64,000 nt of DNA from Paenibacillus sp. J2TS4 (GCF_018403245.1 NZ_BOSH01000012.1:124001-188000), one strand, 5' to 3'. Positions 8,502 to 17,516 are shown, numbered from the stretch's first letter. Numbers and translations are program-made. The notes: a model not told the origin generated them from the sequence alone.

Positions 8502-9494
8502 CTAGCTGTTTAATATAGCATCGATCCGCTCCAGTTCTTCGGCGCTGAACTGAAGATTCCGGATGGTGGCGACATTTTCCTCGATTTGGCTGACCCGGCT
8601 TGCGCCGATTAAGGCGGAGGTTACTCTGCCTTTCCGCAGCACCCACGCCAGAGCCATCTGGGCCAGCGATTGCCCGCGTTCCGCAGCTATTTCCGCCAAG
8701 CGGCCAACTTTGAGTACTTTGTCTTCCGTTACGTCTTTTTCTTTGAGAAACGTATTCTCCTTCGCTGCCCGAGAATCGGCAGGAATTCCTTGCAAATATT
8801 TATTCGTCAGCAGTCCTTGGGCTAACGGGCAAAAAGCAATGCAGCCAGTGCCGCCGTCTTGAAGCACATCCTGCAAACCGTCCTCAATCCAACGGTTGAA
8901 CATAGAATAGGAGGCTTGATGGATCAGAAGAGGAGTCCCTAATTCCTTCAGGATGCGAATCGCTTCTTTGGCTGTTTCCTCTCTGTAGTTAGATATGCCT
9001 ACATAGAGCGCCTTGCCCTGACGGACGATTAAATCCAGAGCGGCCATCGTTTCTTCGAGCGGTGTATCCGGATCGGGCCGGTGATGATAATAGATGTCGA
9101 CATAATCCAATCCCATCCGCTTCAAGCTTTGATCCAGACTGGCGACCAGATTTTTTTTGGAGCCCCATTCTCCATAGGGTCCCGGCCACATATAGAACCC
9201 GGCTTTGGTGGAGACGATGATTTCATCCCGATAGGCCCGCAAATCGGATTGCAGCACCCGTCCGAAGGTTTCTTCCGCGGAGCCTGCCGGAGGGCCGTAA
9301 TTGTTAGCCAAATCGAAATGAGTAATCCCGAGATCGAATGCTTTCCAAATCATGGCTCTCGAATTATCGTAAACGTCAACTCCTCCAAAGTTATGCCACA
9401 GGCCTAATGAAATAGCCGGCAGCTTTAACCCCGAACGTCCGCACCGGTTGTAAGTCATTGTGGAATACCGGTTTTCACTGGGCAAATAATTCAT
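8502..9494 (-). CDS. Aldo/keto reductase, YghZ/Gpr type
   Basis: This 330-residue NADPH-dependent oxidoreductase has the AKR barrel residues: DLANNYGPP (active-site Tyr), IIVSTKAGF (Lys), YYHHRPDP (His) and the C-terminal cofactor loop SALIGASRVSQIEEN. The insert FYMWPGPYGEWGSKK and the start YNRCGRSGLKLPAISLGLWHNFG are typical of the E. coli YghZ (L-glyceraldehyde 3-phosphate reductase) group, which detoxifies aldehydes such as methylglyoxal. It is monocistronic with its own terminator. Substrate is inferred only from the subfamily. Confidence 0.9.
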   Translation of the reverse strand: MNYLPSENRYSTMTYNRCGRSGLKLPAISLGLWHNFGGVDVYDNSRAMIWKAFDLGITHFDLANNYGPPAGSAEETFGRVLQSDLRAYRDEIIVSTKAGFYMWPGPYGEWGSKKNLVASLDQSLKRMGLDYVDIYYHHRPDPDTPLEETMAALDLIVRQGKALYVGISNYREETAKEAIRILKELGTPLLIHQASYSMFNRWIEDGLQDVLQDGGTGCIAFCPLAQGLLTNKYLQGIPADSRAAKENTFLKEKDVTEDKVLKVGRLAEIAAERGQSLAQMALAWVLRKGRVTSALIGASRVSQIEENVATIRNLQFSAEELERIDAILNS

Positions 9495-9539
9495 CTTGTC
9501 TTCCTCCTCGTATAGTTGATCCCCTCTTTTTAAAATGAT

Positions 9540-9854
9540 AGCTTATAACTAGTAGAATGGACAGGTGGAATTCTCCGATCGGCATGGGGTCGAATGGCGC
9601 ATATGGACTAGACTAGACAAGTGTAAACGGCTGCCGCCGTCCTTTAACGGTGGGTTGACGTTTCGCGGTGAATTTGGAAAAGCTGCATTTAAAATGGCGG
9701 ATTTTTGCTGATATCCCTCTTTTTGCTCAAAATAGATGGAGGTTTCCAGATTGTTGAAAAAGCATCTACGTGGCTTGTATGCGCTATCCACCGGGCCCCT
9801 TGCATAGTCGAATAGACGTAGAAATGAGCGAAAGATGGATGCGAACAACTACGG
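9540..9854. other. Noncoding stretch upstream of the palindrome array
   Basis: About 315 bases with no convincing gene; the open frames here have no ribosome site. Near 9803-9830 the sequence AGTCGAATAGACGTAGAAATG looks like a decayed copy of the repeat that follows, placed one 52-bp step earlier. Confidence 0.5.
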
Positions 9855-10032
9855 TTTGTACGAAATATCATACAGTCGGACATGCGTCTGCCGCGAAGGT
9901 TTCACTTTTGTATGAATAATCGTACAAATGGGCACGCCCGTTCCGTGAAAGGGTCTTCTTTGTACGAAATATCATACAAATTAGCTATCAATAGGTCTCG
10001 AAGATCCGCATTTGTACGAATAATCGTACAAA
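9855..10032. repeat. Four palindromic repeats at an exact 52-bp period
   Basis: Copies start at 9855, 9907, 9959 and 10011, each exactly 52 bases after the last. The unit is a 22-bp near-perfect palindrome TTTGTAYGA-AWWA-TCRTACAAA. Copies 1 and 3 have GAAATATCATAC and copies 2 and 4 have GAATAATCGTAC, a two-step higher order. The 30-base intervals between copies resemble each other (CCGYGAA recurs), so this is a diverged tandem repeat, not a CRISPR array, and no cas gene is near. It lies in the divergent region between the aldo/keto reductase and GNAT genes. Confidence 0.85.
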
Positions 10033-10151
10033 TGAATACACAAGATCCGTGAACCGATTTTTTCAACGCTCTGAAGAAATCCATTTAGATCCCCAGTAGG
10101 AGTTTCTCCCTATTCAAAAAGATGGATTTATCATTATAAGAAGAGGTGTGC

Positions 10152-11042
10152 ATGATGAAGCTTCCCGTATTGACTAATGAATGGGTGGAAAGGCTGGAGC
10201 AATCCGAGATCGGGTACATGGTCTCCAGAATGAATGCGATCCGGGAACGGGAAGGAAATCCCGAAGGGGTGGAGATGGCGTCCTTTGGGGGCGCAACCGC
10301 CTTTTACAGCCGAACGATGCCTTGGCCGCAATTTAACACGGTCAAAGGAATAACTTCTCAAGAAATAGGGAGGCTGGACGATATCCTCGCTTTTTACCGA
10401 GAGAGGGATCGGGCGTGCCAATTCGAGATTGTTCCCGGAAGAGTCGATGGGCACTTGCTGGAAAGTCTGGCCGCAAGAGGATTCTATCAGCGATCTTTTC
10501 ACAGTACGATGTATGGGCTGACGGAGGAGAAGCTTGAGAATCAGAGCGAAGGTCTCCCTGTCCAGGAGCTTCGGAAAGAAATAGGCGCAGGAACGGACTT
10601 CGAGGAGGGTCTGGAAGAGGAGAGTGGCGGAATTAGCATTCGCAAGCTGCGGTCGGATGAATTTCTTTTGTACGGGGAGTTGCATTGTCTCGGAACAGGC
10701 CTTTCCGCAGATGGAGCGCCTTATGTTGCGGAGAATAACCGGGTGCTTTACGGGCGGCCCGGCTGGTCGTTCTTTATCGGTCAGGTGGACGGCATACCTG
10801 CGGGAGTCGGCGTTATGTATGCCCAAGGAAATATCGCATCCTTGACATTTGCCGCTACCTTGCCGGACTATAGACGAAGGGGACTGCAAAGCGCTCTTAT
10901 TCTCCGGCGGATGCGCGAAGCGCGCCAGCTCGGCTGTTATTTGGTTGTCGGTCAAGCAGCGTATGCTTCCAGCAGCCAGAATAACATGGAGAGAGCCGGG
11001 ATGCGGTTGGCTTACTCCAGGGCTACATGGGTAAAGCGCTGA
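10152..11042 (+). CDS. GNAT-family N-acetyltransferase
   Basis: A roughly 296-residue protein with a divergent N-terminal half and a clear GNAT acetyl-CoA domain at the C-terminus: SLTFAATLPDYRRRGLQSALI near residues 230-250 holds the pyrophosphate-binding R-x-x-G-x-x loop, followed by the helix and the YASSSQNNMERAGMRLAYSRA end typical of tandem-GNAT proteins. It would transfer an acyl group to an amine; substrate unknown. ATG 10152 (or 10155) follows AAGAAGAGG. It stands alone downstream of the palindrome array. Confidence 0.8.
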   Translation: MMKLPVLTNEWVERLEQSEIGYMVSRMNAIREREGNPEGVEMASFGGATAFYSRTMPWPQFNTVKGITSQEIGRLDDILAFYRERDRACQFEIVPGRVDGHLLESLAARGFYQRSFHSTMYGLTEEKLENQSEGLPVQELRKEIGAGTDFEEGLEEESGGISIRKLRSDEFLLYGELHCLGTGLSADGAPYVAENNRVLYGRPGWSFFIGQVDGIPAGVGVMYAQGNIASLTFAATLPDYRRRGLQSALILRRMREARQLGCYLVVGQAAYASSSQNNMERAGMRLAYSRATWVKR

Positions 11043-11205
11043 GCTGCTTGGAAGGAAGGAAATTTGCTGTGAAGGATTATGCTCGATAAATAAAAGAGCG
11101 CATTAATTGAGCTGTAAATGTTAGAGTATGGAATTAATGAAAACGCATGACGGAATGAAGAGCATTCCTCTGGAAAAGATAGATGCGCACGAAAGGAGGG
11201 GGGAG

Positions 11206-13464
11206 ATGAAGCGTTGGGCATGGGGGATGGTGCTGGCGGCTGTCTTGATGGCTGTCGGAGCAGCAGGCTGCGAGACGGACGAAGCAGGAATCATTATGAC
11301 CGAATATCGGCTTCCTCAAGGAAAGGACGGGATGGATAGAATATTGCGAATCCGAATGGCTCACGGAACGATCGATCGTACGGATAGAGGAGGCGAATCG
11401 ATTGAAACCGGTTCAGGGCAATTTCTGCTGGAAGTGACGGATGCGGAGGGCCGGTTAGTATCGCAGTTGGATCTTAATGAACGATTCGGTCAAGAAATTC
11501 TGTCCTTTGATCGGAATTTTAAGCTTGTATCTGACGATTACAATGATGATAGCGTTCCCGATTTTGCGATCGGCCGCCCGCTCAATCCGGGAATATCCGA
11601 GTACAGGCTGTTTACGTTCCAGGACGAGGAAGGACTGGTTGAGCTTGAAGTACAGGAATCTGCCGAAGCGGGAATTGTTCAAGACGGGGAGGAGCTATCT
11701 ATTCGATTGGATAGAATAGAGGGCGGCTTTGTCGGAACTTGGACTGAACCCGAGCAATCGGAGCCGGATAAGACTTATTATATATGGAAGGACGGCGTCT
11801 TCGAGCCTTATAAAAATGAGGATGAAGCGTATCGCGAAGGCATGCTGGTGCGTCTGGAGCAAAATTCCATTCCCCATTGGGAAGCGGCTTACCCCGAAAC
11901 GAACAAACGCTTGCACTTGGGCCATCATCAGGAGCAGGTAAAGGAAATCTTCGGCGAGCCTTCCTTTCGAGAGCTTGTCAGAGACCCGACGGGAGTTAGC
12001 TTGCATGCCGAAGTATGGCGTTATGAAAGTGATCAGGCGCAGATGACCGTTACGTGGTCGGAGGAGCAGACCGTATCCGAGTATATGATAGCTTATCCAA
12101 TGAATACGGATATTTCCCGAACACAAATTTACAAGGTGAATTCTTATCTGCAAGACTATACGACAGAGACCAAGCTGCCTCTGATCCCAACCCTCTCGCC
12201 TGAAATGGAGTGGAATTTCGAGAGTGAGCTGCCGTTCAACTACTTGATCGGCAAGGCGGGAAAGACCCTGCTCGTGTTGGGCGACGATGGTTGGATAAGC
12301 GGGTATCACGACGACACGACCTTGTATGGGATTCATGAAGAAACAGGGGACGTGATGTGGAAGGCCGAGGGCAAGTATGCAGGCGTTCAATACGCGATTT
12401 CCGAGGATCGCCGCCATGTTGCTGTTATGACCCAATTGAACCCGGAAACGATGGAGCACGAAATTAGACTGCGCTATCTGGATTCCGAGACGGGACAATT
12501 GCTGTGGGAGAAGAAGTGGGCGGAGAGCGACGCCTGGCTAAGCGGAGCTCAGGGGGTGCTGGCTGTTGGCCTGGGAAATCCGGATAAGGAGTGGACTCTG
12601 CTTGGGCTTAAGGAGACGAATGGCGAGCGATTGTGGACACGAACGATGTCTCCGCAGGAACGGATGTATTCGGATTCCTTTGCCAAACCGGTCATTCTGG
12701 TTGGACTGGACCAAGAAATGACCGCTTATGATCCATGGACCGGAAAATTCGTATGGAGTAGAAAACGCGATGCGGAGCCATATCGATCTTACACTTTTAC
12801 TCATCCTGCCATAGACAAGGTGAGTGCGGATTATCGAAATATGCAGGCTTCCGAGAAGGAGGAACGCTGGTTTCAGATTGAGGATCAATATGAACTGATC
12901 GATTTGGCCACGGGTCAGACGCAAGCCTCCGTTCCTTATGATAAGGGAACTTATATTTCTTTAGTAAATTCAGATTCGATGTTGATTCATCGATCCGATG
13001 ATGCGATTTTTTGGCGGGGAGAGGGATTTGGAACGGTATGGCACGACATTTCGGATAATAAACCGCGATGGGAAACCGAAGGGAAGCTGATTACCGGGAC
13101 GTTAGATGGAGATATACTATATGGCTATATCAATGACCGACTGACCGCCGTCAATCGCAGCAGCGGGGAGATCATCTGGACAGCGAGCTATACTTGGAAA
13201 GATATGAATCTGGGAGTAGACGGGGTTCCCTACCCGAATAAACGTCCCATCCTCTATCAGAATTATTTGGTGCTGCCGGCGGAGGGCTCTGTCTACTTGG
13301 CGAGCAAGGAGACCGGGGAATTGCTTGGCCGCATCGAAGGAGCAATCGTAACCAGTGCGGAAGGAAGGGAGCTGCAGACGGCTTATGGAATGGCGGACAG
13401 CCATGCCGGCAAGCTGTGGCTGGGCTCGGCCAACGGCACCTTTCGTTCAGTGAAAATCAAATAA
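11206..13464 (+). CDS. Lipoprotein with FG-GAP-like and PQQ-type beta-propeller repeats
   Basis: The 752-residue protein starts at ATG 11206, 4-6 bases after GAAAGGAGGGGG; the frame is open to 11128 but has no ribosome site there. Residues 1-23 are a signal peptide ending in a lipobox-like VGAAGC. Near residues 100-120, DYNDDSVPDFAIGRP resembles a calcium-binding FG-GAP/VCBS loop. The C-terminal two thirds carry PQQ-type propeller blades: HEETGDVMWKAEG, DSETGQLLWEKK, KETNGERLWTRT, DPWTGKFVWSRK and NRSSGEIIWTAS. These normally form a beta-propeller for protein contacts rather than PQQ binding. Likely anchored outside the membrane. Function unknown; it has no operon partner. Confidence 0.75.
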   Translation: MKRWAWGMVLAAVLMAVGAAGCETDEAGIIMTEYRLPQGKDGMDRILRIRMAHGTIDRTDRGGESIETGSGQFLLEVTDAEGRLVSQLDLNERFGQEILSFDRNFKLVSDDYNDDSVPDFAIGRPLNPGISEYRLFTFQDEEGLVELEVQESAEAGIVQDGEELSIRLDRIEGGFVGTWTEPEQSEPDKTYYIWKDGVFEPYKNEDEAYREGMLVRLEQNSIPHWEAAYPETNKRLHLGHHQEQVKEIFGEPSFRELVRDPTGVSLHAEVWRYESDQAQMTVTWSEEQTVSEYMIAYPMNTDISRTQIYKVNSYLQDYTTETKLPLIPTLSPEMEWNFESELPFNYLIGKAGKTLLVLGDDGWISGYHDDTTLYGIHEETGDVMWKAEGKYAGVQYAISEDRRHVAVMTQLNPETMEHEIRLRYLDSETGQLLWEKKWAESDAWLSGAQGVLAVGLGNPDKEWTLLGLKETNGERLWTRTMSPQERMYSDSFAKPVILVGLDQEMTAYDPWTGKFVWSRKRDAEPYRSYTFTHPAIDKVSADYRNMQASEKEERWFQIEDQYELIDLATGQTQASVPYDKGTYISLVNSDSMLIHRSDDAIFWRGEGFGTVWHDISDNKPRWETEGKLITGTLDGDILYGYINDRLTAVNRSSGEIIWTASYTWKDMNLGVDGVPYPNKRPILYQNYLVLPAEGSVYLASKETGELLGRIEGAIVTSAEGRELQTAYGMADSHAGKLWLGSANGTFRSVKIK

Positions 13465-13485
13465 CTGTGCACAATAACCATATTG

Positions 13486-13514
13486 TTCCACTGTGCTATC
13501 CTTTATGTTATAAT
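13486..13514 (+). promoter_or_regulatory. Promoter of the folD transcript
   Basis: TATAAT at 13509-13514 is a perfect -10. A weak -35 (TTCCAC, 13486-13491) lies 17 bases upstream. Transcription would start just before the ZTP aptamer. Confidence 0.6.
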
Positions 13515-13530
13515 CACTCTAATTATCAAA

Positions 13531-13606
13531 GGCGTGCGTGACTGGCGAATGAAGTGGGGAACCACGGGGGAGCGTACGAACATATAGTGCCGTTCGCCTG
13601 GGCAAA
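13531..13606 (+). ncRNA. ZTP riboswitch (pfl motif)
   Basis: The sequence contains the conserved blocks of the pfl RNA: GCGTGACTGGCGAA, GTGGGGAACCACGGGGGAGCG and, after a variable loop, CCGTTCGCCTGGGCA. This RNA binds ZTP/ZMP (AICAR phosphates), which build up when 10-formyl-tetrahydrofolate runs short, and turns on one-carbon genes. It sits before folD, a known target. Binding should stop formation of the terminator that begins at its 3' end. Confidence 0.95.
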
Positions 13607-13643
13607 GTATTTGAACTCCGGTTCAAATACTTTTTCTTTTTTC
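13605..13643 (+). terminator. Riboswitch-controlled terminator
   Basis: AAGTATTTGAAC and GTTCAAATACTT form a perfect 12-bp stem with loop TCCG, followed by TTTCTTTTTTC. It directly abuts the ZTP aptamer and is the expression platform for folD. Confidence 0.92.
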
Positions 13644-13670
13644 TAATAAGAGTCTGGGAGGAATGGAACG

Positions 13671-14537
13671 ATGGGACAATGGTTACATGCGAAGGAGGCG
13701 GCGGAATCTATCCGCCGTTCGATTGCGGAGAACGCAGGGAGAATACGGGAGCAGCAGGGAACTGAAATCAAAATGGCGGTCGTTCTGGTGGAAGGAGACC
13801 CGGCTTCCTTGGCTTATGCGAAGGCCAAGCAGCGATGGGCCGCCAGACTCGGCATCGGATTCGATTGGGTGCGGCTTAATCCTGACGTTACCGAGGAAGA
13901 ATTGATTATGAGGATCCATGCGTTGAATTCGGACGTTACGGTCCACGGCATACTGTTAGAACTGCCCCTGCCCCACCATTTGTCCGCCCGAACAGTCATC
14001 GAAAAGATTGCACCGTGGAAGGACGTTGACGGATTGACTTCTGGCAACCGAATGGCTAACCAGACCGGCGCACCCGGACTATACCCGGCCACGCCCCTAT
14101 CCTGTGTGAGGCTGCTGGAGCATTACGGATATGCTTTGGAGGGGAAGCACGCCGTAGTGGTGGGCCGCGGAGAGACGGTGGGAATGCCTCTGCTTCATCT
14201 GCTATTGCGCAATAACGCTACCGTAACCGTCTGTCATTCCCGTACTCCGGATTTGTCCGTCCCCCTTCGTCAGGCGGATTTTCTGTTTGCAGCGGCGGGG
14301 CGCCGGGGATTAATATCGGAAGAGTTGGTTCATCCTAATCTTGTAGCTATTGATGCGGGTATTAACGAAACGGAGGATGGGCAGTTGGCTGGAGACATTG
14401 CCCTCGAGGCGATAGGATCATTGAAAGCTATGTCACCGGTACCCGGTGGAGTCGGAACGCTCACGACCGCTATATTGTTTGAAAATTTGCTTAAAGCTTA
14501 TGAAATGCAGCAGGGCCAAGAGCGGCTGCCAAAATAA
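13671..14537 (+). CDS. folD: Methylenetetrahydrofolate dehydrogenase/cyclohydrolase FolD
   Basis: The 288-residue enzyme interconverts 5,10-methylene-, methenyl- and 10-formyl-tetrahydrofolate in the cytoplasm using NADP. Visible features are the Y-x-x-x-K active site (AYAKAKQR), the LPLPHH segment, KDVDGLT, the Rossmann motif VVVGRGETVGMP and the folate loop PGGVGTLTTAILFENLL. The last reads GTLTT where most FolD have GPMT, a conservative divergence. Its ribosome site is GGGAGGAATGG. It is controlled by the ZTP riboswitch and followed by fchA 19 bases later. Confidence 0.94.
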   Translation: MGQWLHAKEAAESIRRSIAENAGRIREQQGTEIKMAVVLVEGDPASLAYAKAKQRWAARLGIGFDWVRLNPDVTEEELIMRIHALNSDVTVHGILLELPLPHHLSARTVIEKIAPWKDVDGLTSGNRMANQTGAPGLYPATPLSCVRLLEHYGYALEGKHAVVVGRGETVGMPLLHLLLRNNATVTVCHSRTPDLSVPLRQADFLFAAAGRRGLISEELVHPNLVAIDAGINETEDGQLAGDIALEAIGSLKAMSPVPGGVGTLTTAILFENLLKAYEMQQGQERLPK

Positions 14538-14556
14538 CAAGAGGAGGGGAGCAGCT

Positions 14557-15195
14557 ATGTCTTCCATAATGAATCTGTCTGTACGCTCCTTTATCCAGGA
14601 GGCTTCATCGAGAACACCGACTCCGGGAGGCGGGAGCGTCGCAGCCCTAGTCGCCGCACTTGGGGCGTCCATGGCTTCGATGGTGGCTCACTTCAGCCAA
14701 GGCCCTAAGTATGCTTCCATTCAAGAAGAGATGGATGGGATTGTCACCCGAATGAAAGCCGATATGGATCAGTTCGAGGCCCTTCTCGAAGAGGATATCC
14801 GTTCGTTCGAAACATATATGGCCGCCTCCAGAATGCCCGCCCAAACCGAAGAGCTTAAACAAGCGAAAGACATTGCGCTGGCCTCCGCTTCCGTTCTCGC
14901 CACGGAGGTTCCGGTCAGGCTGCTGCGAAGATGTCTGGCCTCTCTGGAGACGATCGAGGACATAAGCGCCAGAGTGAACCGGAATGTGCTGTCTGATCTC
15001 GGAATCGCCGTCCATCTGCTGGAAGCAGCGGCGCGTTCTGCGATGATTACCGTAACTATTAATCTATCAGGCTTGAAGGACGATTCGTTGAGAGATAAAT
15101 ATGAAAGAGAGTGCGAACGAGCGATAATCCGGATAGAAGCGATCCGTGCCCAAATGCTGGCGGTCATTGACTCCCGCATTAATGAACTGGAGTAA
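14557..15195 (+). CDS. fchA: Methenyltetrahydrofolate cyclohydrolase / formiminocyclodeaminase-type protein
   Basis: A 212-residue, all-helical member of the FTCD_C (cyclodeaminase) family, with the signature SSRTPTPGGGSVAALVAALGASMASMVAHF at the start (residues 15-45). The family removes ammonia from formimino-THF or hydrolyses methenyl-THF. ATG 14557 follows GAGGAGGGGAG; an earlier in-frame ATG lies within folD and is not used. Coupling to folD behind a ZTP riboswitch supports a one-carbon folate role. Both reactions remain possible. Confidence 0.85.
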   Translation: MSSIMNLSVRSFIQEASSRTPTPGGGSVAALVAALGASMASMVAHFSQGPKYASIQEEMDGIVTRMKADMDQFEALLEEDIRSFETYMAASRMPAQTEELKQAKDIALASASVLATEVPVRLLRRCLASLETIEDISARVNRNVLSDLGIAVHLLEAAARSAMITVTINLSGLKDDSLRDKYERECERAIIRIEAIRAQMLAVIDSRINELE

Positions 15196-15259
15196 TTGTA
15201 AAATTCAAGAGAATCATGATGCCGCTGCCTGATCCGCAAGCTGGAGTGGGCAGAGAGAG

Positions 15260-15296
15260 AACAAAGAAGCACTCGGATAGGAGTGCTTCTTTGTTT
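15260..15296. terminator. Bidirectional terminator after fchA
   Basis: AACAAAGAAGCACTC pairs perfectly over 15 bp with GAGTGCTTCTTTGTT around loop GGATAG. The TTCTTTGTTT end serves the plus strand. Confidence 0.82.
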
Positions 15297-15516
15297 AGGT
15301 ATTCAGAATGGGCTGCTCAGATAGAAGCTGCTCCAAGTGCTTACAGCATGTATCCAAGTCTGTGACCTGCGACCAGTACAGCTTCAATTCCCCGCGAATT
15401 TGTCTCAATCGCTGTCCGGATAAGCCCATCTTGGAATGCAGGTGAAAGCTGGGAATGATCTCACGGTACAGTTGAAAATGGGAAGGCTCCGCGATCACTC
15501 GATGCTCGGCCGACCC

Positions 15517-15747
15517 GAGGCCATCGAGGTGAAATAGATGCATCTTTACCTTTATTTCACGGTAGTTGAGGCCATTGAATTGAAATAGATGCATGATTAC
15601 CTTTATTTCGCGGTAGTTGGGGCCATCGAATTGAAATAGATGTATTATTGCCATTATTTCACGGTAGTTGAGGCCATCGAATTGAGATAGATGCATTGTT
15701 ACCTTTATTTCACGGTACTTGAGGCTATCATGGTGAAATAGATGATA
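15517..15747. repeat. 51-bp tandem repeat, about 4.5 copies
   Basis: Copies start at 15517, 15568, 15619 and 15670, each exactly 51 bases apart, with a partial fifth from 15721 and a decayed one before the first. Each unit carries an inverted pair TGAAATA ... TATTTCA around GATGCAT-type sequence, then CGGTAGTTGAGGCCATCGAA. The phase is a multiple of three, so the minus strand stays open and would read a repeating 17-residue unit (HLFQFDGLNYREIKVIM), but that frame begins with TTG and has no ribosome site. More likely a noncoding minisatellite of structured RNA or DNA hairpins. Confidence 0.8.
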
Positions 15748-15784
15748 CAACCCGGGATTATCAGGGCCAGGCTTGTACGTAATG

Positions 15785-16129
15785 TCAGCCCATTAATTCT
15801 TCCACCACTTTTTTTCCGGTGTCCTGCAATGCTTTTTCGTGGACTCTGACCTTGTGCGGTTCTTCCTTAATATAGTACTCGTAAGTAATTTTGCCGGGTA
15901 CATTTTCGTTCGCCGCCAAAGGCATGGTCATTTGTCCCTCGTCAAAACGGGCCTTTAGCTTGACGTATTCATCCCGTATCTTCTGCTGCACTTCCTTGAA
16001 TTGCTTCATATACAGTTCGGAGAAATGAAGCTCCTGCAGAGCAGTCTCGTCATGCTCCAGCATACCTTGAATAAAATCAAGAATAATAAAGTCTTTGATT
16101 AGCTGTTGTTGTTCCGGTGTCGGATTCAT
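15785..16129 (-). CDS. Conserved-looking hypothetical protein
   Basis: A 114-residue soluble protein, mostly charged helix (residues 1-70, with EQQQLIKDFIILDFIQGML and YMKQFKEVQQKIRDEY) followed by a short beta-like tail (KITYEYYIKEEPHKVRVHEKAL). No signal or membrane segment. AAAGGAGGG lies 6 bases before the ATG, so it is translated. I do not recognise the family; nothing in the neighbourhood indicates a job. Confidence 0.7.
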   Translation of the reverse strand: MNPTPEQQQLIKDFIILDFIQGMLEHDETALQELHFSELYMKQFKEVQQKIRDEYVKLKARFDEGQMTMPLAANENVPGKITYEYYIKEEPHKVRVHEKALQDTGKKVVEELMG

Positions 16130-16394
16130 GGCTAACCCTCCTTTTTCATTTCTTTGGATAAGGTTCGGCCGGTGCCTCTCTTTAGCGATAATCTTTGCTA
16201 CTCGCGCCGGTACATCGCAACTCTTTTAAAGTATTCGCAATGAAAAGCCGTTTTCCTTCCTTGGGCCGCATTTTTTCAAAAAGTAGAAAATATTTCTGCT
16301 GAAGCTTCACTTTTTAAGCTCGTGTTTTTCTATACAATATAAGTAGGTAAGTGCAGTGTTGGCCAGAAACATTACCCAAAAGGGAGGCGGAAAT

Positions 16395-17354
16395 ATGTTC
16401 ATGCTTGGAATGAGCCTGCTGTCGTTTGCGGCCGTGGCCCTGCTTACACCTCTATTAATTTTAGCATTAAAAAGATTAAGACTTACACAGCCCATTCGCA
16501 AGGAATTGCCGGCGGGACAGCAGGCTAAGCAAGGAACTCCGTTAATGGCCGGGCTGATCCTTACGGTCGGGATATGGATCACTGTAGTTACCCAACACGA
16601 GCCGTTAGCTCGTCTGGCAGCTATGGCTTTTATTCTGTTTGGCGGGATTGGCTTCCTCGATGATTTCAAGAAGGCCTATTATCAGGACCCGTCTGGCTTG
16701 TCCGGCAGGATTAAATTGCTGTTGCAATTTATAGTAACCGGCTGGCTAATTTGGGAATGGGCTCGCATCTCTCCTCTCGATCCTACTCTTATTATAACTG
16801 ATAAATTGGAGTTCTCGCTTCCCTTGGCGGGATACATAGTGATCGTCCTGTTGTTCATGGTTGGGACGGCGAATGCGGTCAACTTCACGGACGGAATGGA
16901 CGGGCTGCTAATCGTTGCTTCCCTCCCTACTTATTTGTTTTTTTTCGCGGTATCGGATAGACAGGAAGTGCAAGCTTTTTGCTTGATTATGGTGGGCTGC
17001 TTGCTCGGGCTTCTTCTTTACAATGTACATCCGGCGAAAGCGTTCATGGGAGACACCGGTTCGCTGGCTATCGGAGGGTCGCTGTCCTTTCTGGCCGTTA
17101 TAGAGAAGGTGGAAATCCTGATTCCTGTTCTTTTTCTTGTCTATTTCGCTGAACAGCTGTCGGTGATCCTTCAGGTTTGGTACTATAAGCGAACCCGGCT
17201 CAGATTATTCCGGATGGCCCCAATCCATTACCATTTCAGTCTGAAATACAGTTGGAAGGAGCCGCAGATCGTCCTGTTGTTCGGGGCGGTGTCGTTCGCG
17301 TGTGCCTTAATTTGCTGGGTATATGTCGTCCTGTTGTTTCCGCAAGGCGCCTAG
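16395..17354 (+). CDS. MraY-like phospho-sugar transferase (GT4 family), stand-alone
   Basis: A 319-residue protein with about ten membrane helices and the MraY/WecA signatures: FLDDFKKAY (metal-binding DD pair), NAVNFTDGMDGL, KAFMGDTGSLAIGG and APIHYHFSLK. The last is the MraY HHH motif with the middle His changed to Tyr. Such enzymes move phospho-N-acetylmuramoyl-pentapeptide or phospho-HexNAc from UDP to undecaprenyl phosphate. It is far from any division/wall cluster, so it is probably a second MraY-like enzyme. ATG 16395 follows AGGGAGGCGG; TATACAATATAA lies about 55 bases upstream as a -10 region. Confidence 0.82.
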   Translation: MFMLGMSLLSFAAVALLTPLLILALKRLRLTQPIRKELPAGQQAKQGTPLMAGLILTVGIWITVVTQHEPLARLAAMAFILFGGIGFLDDFKKAYYQDPSGLSGRIKLLLQFIVTGWLIWEWARISPLDPTLIITDKLEFSLPLAGYIVIVLLFMVGTANAVNFTDGMDGLLIVASLPTYLFFFAVSDRQEVQAFCLIMVGCLLGLLLYNVHPAKAFMGDTGSLAIGGSLSFLAVIEKVEILIPVLFLVYFAEQLSVILQVWYYKRTRLRLFRMAPIHYHFSLKYSWKEPQIVLLFGAVSFACALICWVYVVLLFPQGA

Positions 17355-17516
17355 CGCAGCAGGGACGAGTCCCCTCTATTTATGATTTATGACAAAGTAA
17401 TGAACTTTCTCCTGTACGAGTTAGCCGGGGGAGGCTGCATATTCCTTTTTCGGTTGCAATAGGGTAGACTGGTAGATAGATAAAAACGATAATTATGTGA
17501 AATGAGGGGAATAACG

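Noticed and set aside
9855..10032. CRISPR array
   Set aside because: Repeats are evenly spaced with 30-base intervals, but the intervals resemble each other, there are only four units and no cas gene is in the window.
15295..15750. Minus-strand protein with 17-residue repeats
   Set aside because: The frame starts at TTG without a ribosome site and is explained by a noncoding 51-bp tandem repeat; its stop lies within the fchA terminator.
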